A DNA stretch of 64,000 nt, from contig NZ_CP020700.1 of NCBI RefSeq assembly GCF_003932715.1, forward strand, positions 1-64,000, written 5' to 3'. A model generated the notes under the pieces. The model saw only the letters and a list, made by a program, of their open reading frames with translations. It made no database searches and was not told the origin of the DNA. Shown here piece after piece: positions 1 to 7,443 of this stretch. The position numbers were made by a program, and so were the translations under genes. Source of the DNA: Streptomyces tsukubensis (GTDB lineage Bacteria; Actinomycetota; Actinomycetes; Streptomycetales; Streptomycetaceae). Position 1 is the first letter of the stretch. Each line of letters opens with the position of its first letter.

Positions 1-307
1 TCGGGGTCTCGTAGCTCGGGCACGCCGCCCTGTGCGGTGATACGGCGGAGGCTGTTGTCCGCAGCCACGCTTTGGGGTGGGCGACCGTGAGCCCGGGGCG
101 GCACAGGTGCATGAACGCGGTCTGGGCTGCGTCCTGGGCTTCGGACCATGTCGCGCCTTGGAGTAGCAGGAAGCGGACCAGCGCCGGGTATTGGCTGTCG
201 TGCAGGACTTCGGCGGCGTCCCTGCCCGGCTGCCCGGCGGTGTCCGGTTCCAGAGGCGGGGCGAGGATGCCCGCGCAGGTCAGGGCTGGGCGCCGGCACG
301 GGCTCGG
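1..307 (-). pseudogene. Sigma-factor-like remnant, runs off left edge
   Basis: Immediately downstream of the methyltransferase stop codon, the same minus-strand frame stays open and reads YPALVRFLLLQGATWSEAQD followed by AAQTAFMHLC and HPKAWLR. This pattern resembles region 2 of small extracytoplasmic sigma factors, where an acidic helix is followed by a conserved P-x-A-W-L-R element. No ATG or GTG start is visible in that frame before the conserved part. Near position 60 the coding signal jumps to another frame, which reads DNSLRRITAQGG and PELRDP up to the edge. The missing start and the frame jump suggest a decayed gene rather than a working sigma factor. Only the 5' part lies in the window, and the family assignment rests on about 60 residues. 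Confidence 0.4.
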
Positions 308-1372
308 TCAGGGGGTGGGGGTGTCCGAGGCGGTGGCGACCACGATGGACAGCACCGCCGGGGTGGGGACCACTCGGTCGAGGCGTAGTCCGGCTGCGGC
401 GAAGAGGCGGGAGAAGTCGGCCTCGGTGCGTTCCCGGCCGGTCAGTGACGCCATCATCATGAGGTCCAGTGTCTTGGCCTGATGAGGCGTGTCGTCGTCC
501 GGGATCACCGCGTCGATGACGAGGATGCGGCCGCCTGGGGCCAGGGCGGTACGGCAGTTGCGCAGGATGGTCAGGCACTGGTGGTCGTCCCAGTCGTGCA
601 GGATCCGTTTGAGCATGAGGACGTCCCCGGTCGGTACCGAGTGGAAGAAGTCTCCTTCGGTGGTCTGCCAGCGGCCGGCCGGGTCGGCTCCGCCGGGCAC
701 GGGGGTGGCCAGTCCGTGGCCTGCCAGGACATGGCCTTGGTCGTGGAGGATGCCGCGCAGTGCGGGCCCGTTGGCCAGGACCTGGCGCAGCAGGCCTCCG
801 TAGCCGCCGCCGATGTCGACGACGGTGGCGTCTTTGGGGAAGTCCCAGCTCTGCGCGATGGGTCCGTTCTCTGCGTCCGACATGGATGCCATGCCGGTGT
901 GGAAGACGGCGGCGGTCCGGGTGTCTCGGGCGAAGTGTGTGAAGAAGTCGGTGCCGAAGATGGTGTCGAAGGCGGAGCCGCCGTCGGTCAGGCATCGTGT
1001 CATCTCGCCGGCGGGGCGCCACATGGTCGGATCTGTGAGCATGAGTACCGCGGCGCGGGCGGACAGTTGTGCCTCGGTGCGCAGGGCGTCGCCGTCGGCG
1101 GTGAGGCTGAAGCGTCCTGCGTCGTCCTGTTCGAAGAGGCCTCGGGTGGCCAGTAGTCGCAGGACCCGGTGGAGGCTCTGTTCGTCGGTGCCGGTGGCCG
1201 CCGCGAGTTCGGCCGGGGTGCGGGGGCCGTCGGTGAGATGGTCCGCGACGCCGACGGCCGCGGCGGCGCGTAGTGCGGCCGGGTAGAGGAATTCGAGGGC
1301 CTGCGCCACGATCAGGGCGTTGCTGCGGCGTTCTTCCGGTGTCCCGTCCACCGGGCGTGTGCTGTCTGTCAT
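308..1372 (-). CDS. SAM-dependent O-methyltransferase (dimerisation + methyltransferase domains)
   Basis: This 354-residue protein has the two-part layout of small-molecule O-methyltransferases of actinomycete secondary metabolism. An N-terminal winged-helix dimerisation domain (about residues 15-100, with TPAELAAATGTDEQSLHRVL) is followed by a SAM-binding Rossmann fold (VVDIGGGYGGLL) and the catalytic-base motif LHDWDD near the C terminus. The open frame extends about 95 residues further upstream, but that part is proline-rich low-complexity sequence. I chose ATG at 1372 because GGAGG sits at the correct distance before it and the conserved domain starts soon after. It is related to the methyltransferase at 31910-33019 inside the cluster. 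It lies 11 kb away among unrelated genes, so a role in the cluster is only possible. The substrate cannot be read from the sequence. Confidence 0.85.
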   Translation of the reverse strand: MTDSTRPVDGTPEERRSNALIVAQALEFLYPAALRAAAAVGVADHLTDGPRTPAELAAATGTDEQSLHRVLRLLATRGLFEQDDAGRFSLTADGDALRTEAQLSARAAVLMLTDPTMWRPAGEMTRCLTDGGSAFDTIFGTDFFTHFARDTRTAAVFHTGMASMSDAENGPIAQSWDFPKDATVVDIGGGYGGLLRQVLANGPALRGILHDQGHVLAGHGLATPVPGGADPAGRWQTTEGDFFHSVPTGDVLMLKRILHDWDDHQCLTILRNCRTALAPGGRILVIDAVIPDDDTPHQAKTLDLMMMASLTGRERTEADFSRLFAAAGLRLDRVVPTPAVLSIVVATASDTPTP

Positions 1373-1793
1373 CCGGTTGCCTCCAGAGCAGTGTTCAGGG
1401 GTCGGTGGGTATCGCCGGGCCAGGATGGCAGTGCTCTGTGCCGTGGGGGTTCGGTTCCCGCCACCGGGCGGTGGCTTCGGTGGGCTGGGCCGGTGGGCTC
1501 TGGGGTGAACCCTCGGTGAGTCGGGAGAGAGCGTTCCGTGTTGTTCGGGCGGGCGTCCGGGGGACGGGTCGGTGTGGGGCGCGGTGGGGTGGCGGGTCAT
1601 CCGGGGGTCTGCTGTCGGCGGTGCGGTTCCGGATGGGACACATGTCCTCGGGTTCACGCGGAAGGAGAGGGCTCCTGCTCCGCCCTTGCGGAGAGTTCAT
1701 TCGTCACACTTCACCCCATGCGGTGGTGGGCAGGGTTTCCCGCTCCCGGCCGGCAGGCCGCCGTGTCCCCCTTCTGGTATCGGAGAGTGACCC
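1373..1793. other. Intergenic stretch, no gene supported
   Basis: This 421-base region separates the divergent methyltransferase (minus) and the small secretory ORF (plus). Open frames crossing it are arginine/proline-rich and show no domain, so I treat them as GC artefacts. It must hold the promoter of the methyltransferase, but I see no clear -35/-10 pair. Confidence 0.5.
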
Positions 1794-1928
1794 ATGCTTT
1801 CTACCCGCTGGCGCAGAGTCCGGGGCGGTCTTGCCCTGGCCGCTCTCGCCCTTCTCGGACTCGGTACCACGCCCTCCGCGAGCGCCGCTGTTCCCTGCCG
1901 CCGCGGGAACGGGCCGCTCCGGGTGTGA
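1794..1928 (+). pseudogene. Truncated secreted-protein gene (signal peptide only)
   Basis: ATG at 1794 follows a GGAGAG ribosome site and encodes 44 residues. The N terminus is a textbook Sec signal peptide: a basic start (MLSTRWRRVRGG), a hydrophobic core (LALAALALLGLG) and an A-S-A cleavage site near residue 31. After cleavage only about 13 residues remain, beginning AVPCRRGN, before TGA at 1926. A mature secreted protein would normally be far longer, and I find no continuation in another frame downstream. It is therefore most likely the 5' remnant of a secreted protein gene, although a very small secreted peptide cannot be excluded. Confidence 0.45.
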
Positions 1929-2426
1929 GCGGCGATCATATTGCCGGGGTCCGGCTCATCGGCTGCCTGCGGGAAACACGGCGGAGTGACGACGGTGCCG
2001 GGGCCGACGAACGGGATGCGAAGCACCGGCCCACGGGCCTGGGGATGCGGCCAGACATAGATGTCATGCGGTCGGTAAGCGGCCCAATCCGATCAATTGT
2101 GGAATTCCCTGTTCGAGAGCTGCCGGTCTGCTGTCAGTCTGGCGCGGTCGCCGCAGGCCGGGCTTCTGCCGCGGTGATGAGCGATGCGCGGTCCGTGTTC
2201 CGGGTGGTCGGTGATCCCGGCGGGCATGCCGCGCGGGCGTGACCGCACCGCCGCTGGTTGTCGGGGTCCGCCGGGTCCCGCCCGCGGTTGGCGCGCAACC
2301 GAGTGAAGGGGACCTTCATGTCCTCGAACACCACCCCGGTACCCCGTACCTGCGGGATGGCGCCGCAGAGCCGGGACCCGCAACCCGGGCGCGGGGCGGG
2401 GGCCGCTGCGCCGTCTGCGCCGACGG
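1929..2426. other. Intergenic stretch upstream of the DUF11 gene
   Basis: No convincing gene is visible in these 498 bases. A ribosome-site-like GTGAAGGGGA followed by ATG at 2318 opens a frame that does not match the secreted protein downstream (see the DUF11 entry). It may mark the original translation start of that gene before a frameshift. Confidence 0.4.
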
Positions 2427-3269
2427 GTGCCGGCCGCGCTGGCGGCCCTGGCACTGGCGGCCGGAGCGGGACTGGCCGTTCCCCAGGCCGCCCACGCCGT
2501 TTCCAGCATCAGCGTCTCCTCCACCACCGTCGCCGCCGGCGACACCTTCACGATCAGCTTCAACGGCACCGCGGACGTCGATACGCCCGGCGCCGGTGAG
2601 AACTTCTACGCCGGCTCCTCCACCCTCGGCCGGCTCTCTGATTTCACGACCATCGTTGCGTGCACGGGCAACACCGCCCCCTGCACCAGTACCTTCGGCA
2701 TCGGCCAGCGCGTACCGCTGGGCGACCTGACGGCGGGCGGCGCGTTCAGCGGAACGATCACCCTCCGGGTCAACCCCGAAACCCCGGCCGGCTCCTTCGT
2801 CCTGGGCTACCAGCTCTACGGCAACCGCGGCGGCGAGGCCACCGTGTACGAGCCGGCCATCACCGTCACCGACCCGCCGCCCGCCGACCTCGCCGTCGGC
2901 GTGACCGCGCAGCCCCACCTGGGCATCCTGGTCCCCTACCTCACCTACACCCTGACCGCGCACAACACCGGTCCCGACGCGGTCACCTCCGCCACCGTCA
3001 CCGCCACCCTGCCGCCCGGCGCCTCCGCCACCGGCCTCCCGGCCGGATGCACCACCGGCACCGGAACCGTGACCTGCACCTACGGGACCATCGCCAACGG
3101 GGCCGGCGCGGCCAAGTCCTTCCGCGTACCCCTGCACCTGTTCTCCCTGGGCCAGGTCACCGTCACCGGGACACGCACCGCCTCCACCCCGGCGGACCCG
3201 AACCCGGCCAACGACACCGACAGCGCCACCTGCACCGTCGTCTCCGTCCTTCTGGCGACCTGCCCGTAG
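2427..3269 (+). CDS. Secreted protein with DUF11 domain
   Basis: The 280-residue product begins with a hydrophobic export signal (AALAALALAAGAGLAVP, cleaved after A-H-A near residue 24). The mature part is threonine-, glycine- and alanine-rich. Its second half (from about residue 150, DLAVGVTAQP) fits DUF11, an immunoglobulin-like beta-sandwich repeat found in surface and secreted proteins; features include TYTLTAHNTGPDAV, LPPGA and the closing NPANDTDSA. Two cysteine pairs may form disulphides. GTG at 2427 is the only start in this frame. The preceding codons read RGPLRRLRRR, which looks like the basic n-region of a longer signal peptide, so the true start may lie at ATG 2318 and be out of frame. 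A role in the cell envelope is likely; nothing more specific can be said. Confidence 0.7.
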   Translation: MPAALAALALAAGAGLAVPQAAHAVSSISVSSTTVAAGDTFTISFNGTADVDTPGAGENFYAGSSTLGRLSDFTTIVACTGNTAPCTSTFGIGQRVPLGDLTAGGAFSGTITLRVNPETPAGSFVLGYQLYGNRGGEATVYEPAITVTDPPPADLAVGVTAQPHLGILVPYLTYTLTAHNTGPDAVTSATVTATLPPGASATGLPAGCTTGTGTVTCTYGTIANGAGAAKSFRVPLHLFSLGQVTVTGTRTASTPADPNPANDTDSATCTVVSVLLATCP

Positions 3270-3289
3270 CCCACCCGGGAGGTTCGTTG

Positions 3290-3329
3290 CACATGCCGTA
3301 GCGGCATGTGGTGTTGTCGTGGCACCACA
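3290..3329 (+). promoter_or_regulatory. Nested inverted repeats in front of the MerR gene
   Basis: A perfect 9-bp inverted repeat (CACATGCCG and CGGCATGTG around TAG, 3290-3310) overlaps a second 7-bp repeat (TGTGGTG at 3307-3313 and CACCACA at 3323-3329). They lie between the stop of the DUF11 gene and the MerR start at 3351. MerR proteins usually bind dyads in their own promoters, so an autoregulatory operator is the favoured reading. The first hairpin could alternatively end transcription of the upstream gene. Confidence 0.5.
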
Positions 3330-3350
3330 GCACGAAAGGCTCCATCTGCG

Positions 3351-4190
3351 ATGCATCTCCCCGTTACGCCGCCCCGCCAGGTCAAGATCGGTGCTGCTGC
3401 CGCTTTCGCCGGGACCACCCCGCGCGCTGTCCGCCACTACCACCAGATCGGTCTGCTGCCGGAACCCGAGCGGGGTGGGGACGGCCGCCGCCTCTACGGC
3501 TATGACGACATGGTCCGCCTGTTGTGGATCCGCAGAATGGCGGAGGCCGGTATCGGTCTGGACGATATGCGGGCTGCCTTCGGCGACTCCGCGGATGTCG
3601 GGGAGATCCTGGGCCGGCTGGAGGAATCCCTGGCCGTCCGGGAGAGCGAGATCAAGCGTCAGCGTGCGGCTGTCGCGCGTCTGCGGGCCGTGGGCAGCCC
3701 GCTGGGTCTGTTGTCCGAGGCGGTGACGGACCGGCTCGGTCATCTGCCTCCCGGTGCTTTGCGTGCCTCTGATCTGGAGGCTCTGCTGGTTACGGAGCGG
3801 ATCTTCGGGCCGCTCGGCTCCGCCGTACAGGCCGGTGTGTACATCGTGCTGGCCACCCACCCCGGCCTGCGGGCCGAGCAGGACCGTCTCGACGAGGCCG
3901 AGGCCGCCCTCGACGACGGCGTCGACCCCCATGACCCGCGCGTCGAGGAACTCGCCGTACAGCAGTACGCCCATCACCGGGCCGTTGTGCAGGCCATGAC
4001 GGCGGCCGGGCTGGATGCGGCCGATGACGAGCTTTTCGAGACCTATGATGCCGACCCGGCGGAGGAGGAGAGGGAGATGAGTGCTTTGGAGGCCATCACC
4101 AAGATGCCGTACGACTTCTCTCCTGCCCGGATGCGTTGTATGGAGCGCTTGGCGGAACTCGTCGGGCAGGACGACTGTGCGGACGGTTGA
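3351..4190 (+). CDS. MerR-family transcriptional regulator
   Basis: The 279-residue protein starts with a MerR winged helix-turn-helix (about residues 8-80): KIGAAAAFAGTTPRAVRHYH, then IGLLPEPER, RRLYGYDD and the hydrophobic wing VRLLWIRRMAEAGIGLDDMR. A helical dimerisation stretch (ESLAVRESEIKRQRAAVARL) follows. The C-terminal 150 residues are acidic and helical and have no cysteine pattern suggesting metal sensing, so the effector is probably an organic ligand or absent. I prefer ATG at 3351 over the upstream GTG at 3306 because the conserved domain begins soon after it. The nested dyads at 3290-3329 are a likely binding site. It is convergent with the telomere-like pair that ends at 4223. 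Confidence 0.85.
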   Translation: MHLPVTPPRQVKIGAAAAFAGTTPRAVRHYHQIGLLPEPERGGDGRRLYGYDDMVRLLWIRRMAEAGIGLDDMRAAFGDSADVGEILGRLEESLAVRESEIKRQRAAVARLRAVGSPLGLLSEAVTDRLGHLPPGALRASDLEALLVTERIFGPLGSAVQAGVYIVLATHPGLRAEQDRLDEAEAALDDGVDPHDPRVEELAVQQYAHHRAVVQAMTAAGLDAADDELFETYDADPAEEEREMSALEAITKMPYDFSPARMRCMERLAELVGQDDCADG

Positions 4191-4222
4191 TCGCCTGTGG
4201 CCGGCCCGCCGGGACAGCGGTG

Positions 4223-4807
4223 TCAGGCTCCGATTCCGATGGCGCTGACGTAGGCGTAGGCGGCGAAGTCGGAGTCGAGTTCGGAGATGACGTCGTCCCA
4301 GATGTCGTCGAGGGTGTCGAGGTCGTCGGCGGCCCAGGCTCTGATGGCGTCGTCCCAGATGTAGCGGGCCTGGATGGAGCGGTCGGAGAGGGGGCGGCGG
4401 TGCTTCTCGGGGACGGTGCTCTGGTCGACGGGGAAGATTTCCATCCGGCGGCCGTGGCCGTTGTTGTCGAGGATGCGTTTCAGTGCGCCGGAGCGGACGA
4501 TGTTCCGGCGGCGTCTGTTCCTGTAGGCGGTGTCGACGGCTTCGCGTTTGGCTGCGGAGGGGGTGGTGCCGCGTTCCCAGGAGCGCAGCAGGCGGCGGGT
4601 GATGCCTTGGGCGGCGAGTTCGGTGCGGCCGGCGGGGCTGTCGAGGTAGCGGAGGCGGGCTTTGAGGCCGCGGGTGGTGGTGACGGGTGAGGTGATGCCT
4701 CCGGCGCGGGCGATGCGGTCGATCTCGGCGTGGAGGGCCTGGGCTCCGCGTACCCCTTGGGCGTTGTGTTTCTGCCATTCTCCCCACAGGTCGGATGCGC
4801 CGCTCAC
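4223..4807 (-). CDS. Small HTH protein, terminal-protein-like (Tpc/Tpg-type, tentative)
   Basis: This 194-residue basic protein has a central helix-turn-helix-like segment (about residues 48-95: GLKARLRYLDSP, QGITRRLLRSWERGTTPSAA) followed by an arginine run (YRNRRRRNI) and a strongly acidic C terminus (DDLDTLDDIWDD). Size, layout and position match Streptomyces terminal proteins, which bind telomeric DNA and become covalently attached to the 5' ends. Those genes sit directly downstream of the telomere-associated protein gene, and this one overlaps its upstream neighbour by 4 bases (ATGA), so the two are translationally coupled. The assignment rests mainly on the polymerase-like partner at 4804-6174. 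A plain DNA-binding protein remains possible. Confidence 0.5.
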   Translation of the reverse strand: MSGASDLWGEWQKHNAQGVRGAQALHAEIDRIARAGGITSPVTTTRGLKARLRYLDSPAGRTELAAQGITRRLLRSWERGTTPSAAKREAVDTAYRNRRRRNIVRSGALKRILDNNGHGRRMEIFPVDQSTVPEKHRRPLSDRSIQARYIWDDAIRAWAADDLDTLDDIWDDVISELDSDFAAYAYVSAIGIGA

Positions 4808-6174
4808 GCTTCATCCTTTCCGAGGGTGTAGGTGTATTTGGGTTTGACTTGGGAGAGTTCGCGGCCTTGTGCGAAAACTGACTGCCATTCACCGGCGATG
4901 TGCAGTTCGTCGGTTCCTGACATTTCCACGACGGTGAGTCCTGCCGTGTGTGCCCTGTGGGCCTTCATCCATAGGTTAGCAAAGGCCTGGGAGCGGATGA
5001 TGTGCATCCAGTCGGGCCGGCGGATTTCCCGGTTCGCCGTCGATTCTCCGATGGTGGAGACGAACTTGGAGTACATGGCCTTGATGTATTCGAGCGTCAG
5101 GTCGTCGCCGGTTTCGATGGCGGTCTTCCGGGCGTCGGCGAGGGCCCGGCGCATTTTTTCCAGCAGTCCTTCGCTGGCTCCGGAGGTCCATGATTCGTGG
5201 ATCACCGGCATCTCGCACAGGCCCTGCCGGGCGCAGCGCAGGAGGAGTCGGAGGGTGGGTTCGGTGATCCAGAGGGGTCCGGGTTCCTGGCGGGCGCCGA
5301 GGGGTGAGGGGAGGTCGGTGAGGGTCCAGTGGGGCGGGGTGATGCGGTGGACTCCGGCGCGTTTGGGGTCGTGTGCGGCGTCCTGCGAATGGGTGAGGCG
5401 GCCGATGGGGAGCCAGGTTTTGAGGGCTGCGAGGTAGGCGCCGTTGATGTCGAGGGTGGTGACGTCGAGGTGGATGTGTCCGGCGCGGGCGGCTTGGTGG
5501 AGTTCGGTGGAGCGCCATTTGGGGCGGCCTTCCCAGATCTGGTCGGCGCCTTTCTGGGAGCGCTTTTGCAGGATGTCCTGGGTCGGGGGGAATTCGGTGT
5601 GTTCGTAGCGGCCGCCGACGCGGGAGGCGGCGAACAGGGTCATGACGTCGGGGATGGCCCGTTTGACGAGTGCGGTGCGGGCGGTGTCGGGGTTTCCGTT
5701 CGCGGCGGTCAGGTGCTGGTCGACGGTGGTGCGGATGCGGTCGGTGAGGGGTCCGGCCGGTGGCGGGTGGTGGGGTACGGCGCGGGCGGGGGGCGGTACG
5801 GGGGCGGGGATCGGGGGCGGGGCAGTCGGATCCGCTGCCGTGGAAGACGGTGCGGGCGGGGTGGTGTCGGCCGGGGCGGGAGCGGCCTGGGCCACCGGGA
5901 TGGCGGTCTGGGTTGTGGTGGCTGTGATCCGGTCGGCGGGGAGTGCGGCGGTGGCGTGGGTGGGGCCGGCGAGGAGGTCGAGGACCGGGATGTCCCAGTG
6001 GGCGGAGAGGGCGTCGACGTCGCTGAGGGTCCACGCGGTCTTCCCGCTCTGTTTGCGGCTGATCTGGAGCTGGCTGAGGCCGGTCCCGGCGCCGACGTCC
6101 GTCTGGCGCTCCCGTGTGAGCTGCATGATCGCGGCCACCGTGAGCCTGAGGGTGGCCTCCGTACTCATCACCAT
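4804..6174 (-). CDS. HTH plus family-B polymerase-like protein (telomere-associated Tac/Tap-type)
   Basis: The 456-residue protein has three parts. Residues 8-70 form an XRE-like helix-turn-helix (GLSQLQISRKQSGKTAWTLS). Residues 75-140 are a proline/alanine/threonine linker. Residues 180-430 look like a family-B DNA polymerase palm: motif A is LDINGAYLAALK (Asp242), motif B is YIKAMYSKFVSTIG (363-376, compare K-x3-N-S-x-Y-G), and motif C is MSGTDELHI, where the usual first Asp of D-T-D is Gly420. Streptomyces telomere-associated proteins combine DNA binding with such a domain and add the first nucleotides onto the terminal protein. The small basic gene downstream fits the terminal-protein partner. 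Motif C is degenerate, so catalysis is uncertain. The protein starts MVMSTE, and ATG at 6168 is an alternative start. Confidence 0.6.
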   Translation of the reverse strand: MVMSTEATLRLTVAAIMQLTRERQTDVGAGTGLSQLQISRKQSGKTAWTLSDVDALSAHWDIPVLDLLAGPTHATAALPADRITATTTQTAIPVAQAAPAPADTTPPAPSSTAADPTAPPPIPAPVPPPARAVPHHPPPAGPLTDRIRTTVDQHLTAANGNPDTARTALVKRAIPDVMTLFAASRVGGRYEHTEFPPTQDILQKRSQKGADQIWEGRPKWRSTELHQAARAGHIHLDVTTLDINGAYLAALKTWLPIGRLTHSQDAAHDPKRAGVHRITPPHWTLTDLPSPLGARQEPGPLWITEPTLRLLLRCARQGLCEMPVIHESWTSGASEGLLEKMRRALADARKTAIETGDDLTLEYIKAMYSKFVSTIGESTANREIRRPDWMHIIRSQAFANLWMKAHRAHTAGLTVVEMSGTDELHIAGEWQSVFAQGRELSQVKPKYTYTLGKDEA

Positions 6175-6265
6175 GGGGCAACCCTACCGGTGGGGTAGTC
6201 CGTATCTGCATGCGGAACTCTGTTTTTGAATGGCGCATGCTTCCGGTTCGGGTTTCCCGGGGGCT

Positions 6266-6970
6266 TCAGGCCAGGACGTTCACGGCCCTGGCGATGACGA
6301 GTCCCAGGATCATCAGGGAGAGAACGGACTGGACGGTCATGACGATTTTTGCCCAGGGGGCGAGCGGCATGACGTCGGTGGGGCTCAGCGCGGTGGAGTT
6401 GGTGAAGGCGAGGTAGAGGTAGTCGACGTAGCGGGGGCGCCAGTGCGGGGCGTTCAGTTCGGGGCTGAGCTGCTGGGGGAAGGCGAGTGCCGGGGTGGGG
6501 GGCATGTGGTGGGCGCGGGCGGCCGGTCCGCCGCTGTCGAGTTCGAAGTAGAGGAGTGAGAACGCGAGGACTGTGGAGATCCAGACGCTGCCGCCGACCA
6601 GGAGGAGAGCGTCGGCGGAGTTGGTTTCGGCTCCGCCGTGGATGATGTCGTCGATCAGCCGGGCGGTCGACCAGATGGCGCTGCCCGCGAGTACGACGAC
6701 CAGGACGACGGCGACCGAGCGCAGGATGGCGGAGCGGCGGCTGATCCGGCCGGGGTCGCCCGAGACCAGGGCCACCAGCAGCAGGCCCTCGGCGAGAGGG
6801 AGTGCCCAGCGGGGGCCGAGGCGCAGGTCGTCGGGGAGCAGCAGGGTGAGTGCTGCGGAAGCAGCGACCGCCGCGGCCATCGGCCAGCGGCTCTCGGTGC
6901 GGGCGGCAGGCTCCGGGCGCGGCTCCGGTGTGTTTCTGCGGTGCGTGTCCGGCGAGTCCCGTCCGGTCAC
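6266..6970 (-). CDS. Integral membrane protein (DUF1345-like)
   Basis: The 234-residue protein has a polar 28-residue N terminus followed by about five hydrophobic segments, including MAAAVAASAALTLLLP, WALPLAEGLLLVALVSG, SVAVVLVVVLAGSAIW, LLLVGGSVWISTVLAFSLLY and a C-terminal IVMTVQSVLSLMILGLVIAR. The segment DYLYLAFTNSTALSPTDVMP before the last helix is characteristic of a widespread actinobacterial membrane family of the DUF1345 type and resembles a pore-loop ion-channel element. No function has been read from the sequence beyond membrane location. It stands alone, transcribed in the same direction as the telomere-like pair but separated from it by about 90 bases. Confidence 0.75.
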   Translation of the reverse strand: MTGRDSPDTHRRNTPEPRPEPAARTESRWPMAAAVAASAALTLLLPDDLRLGPRWALPLAEGLLLVALVSGDPGRISRRSAILRSVAVVLVVVLAGSAIWSTARLIDDIIHGGAETNSADALLLVGGSVWISTVLAFSLLYFELDSGGPAARAHHMPPTPALAFPQQLSPELNAPHWRPRYVDYLYLAFTNSTALSPTDVMPLAPWAKIVMTVQSVLSLMILGLVIARAVNVLA

Positions 6971-7443
6971 GGATGTTCCTTTCCCGGGTCCGGTGGCGGT
7001 TCAGGCCGCATGGCCGTGCCGGGCGTTGGGGATACTGCCGGCTGCGGTAGGTGCCGGGCTCATGTCCCACTCCTCCGGGGTGAAGACGGGCAGGGTGTCC
7101 TCTCCGGCAGTTTTCACGGCCCTGCCGGGCCGGGGGCCGGTGCGGGACGGCACGGCGCCGGAGCCCGGATCCACCGTAGACCGGAGTCGTCGGAGGCTGT
7201 GGCCGACACGCTTTTTGCGGCGGCTGCGGGTTCGGGGCCGTTCGGGGCCGTTTGCTGTCCGTGCGGCGGGCGGCGGTGGGCGGTCGGGCGGTGAGGGCGG
7301 CGGGCATCGGCCCGGTCCGCCACCGGAGCCTGAGGCCCGCGGCGCGGGGCGGGGCGGCGCGGGGCGGCCGCCGTCACACGACTGCAAGGAGACCGTCACA
7401 CGAGGACCGGAATGCGCGGCCCGGCGGCGCTGGTTTCCCCGGT
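6971..7443. other. Intergenic stretch, divergent promoters
   Basis: These 473 bases lie between the minus-strand membrane protein and the plus-strand oxidoreductase, so both promoters should be here. A minus-strand open frame (7001-7399) is proline/arginine-rich and shows no domain; I do not support it as a gene. The stretch 7310-7375 is almost pure G and C. Confidence 0.5.

Noticed and set aside
2316..4892. 858-codon minus-strand frame opposite the DUF11 and MerR genes
   Set aside because: Low-complexity Arg/Pro/Gly sequence; both plus-strand genes have clear domains.
7001..7399. 132-codon minus-strand ORF upstream of the membrane protein
   Set aside because: Pro/Arg-rich start, no domain and no clear ribosome site; I treat it as non-coding.
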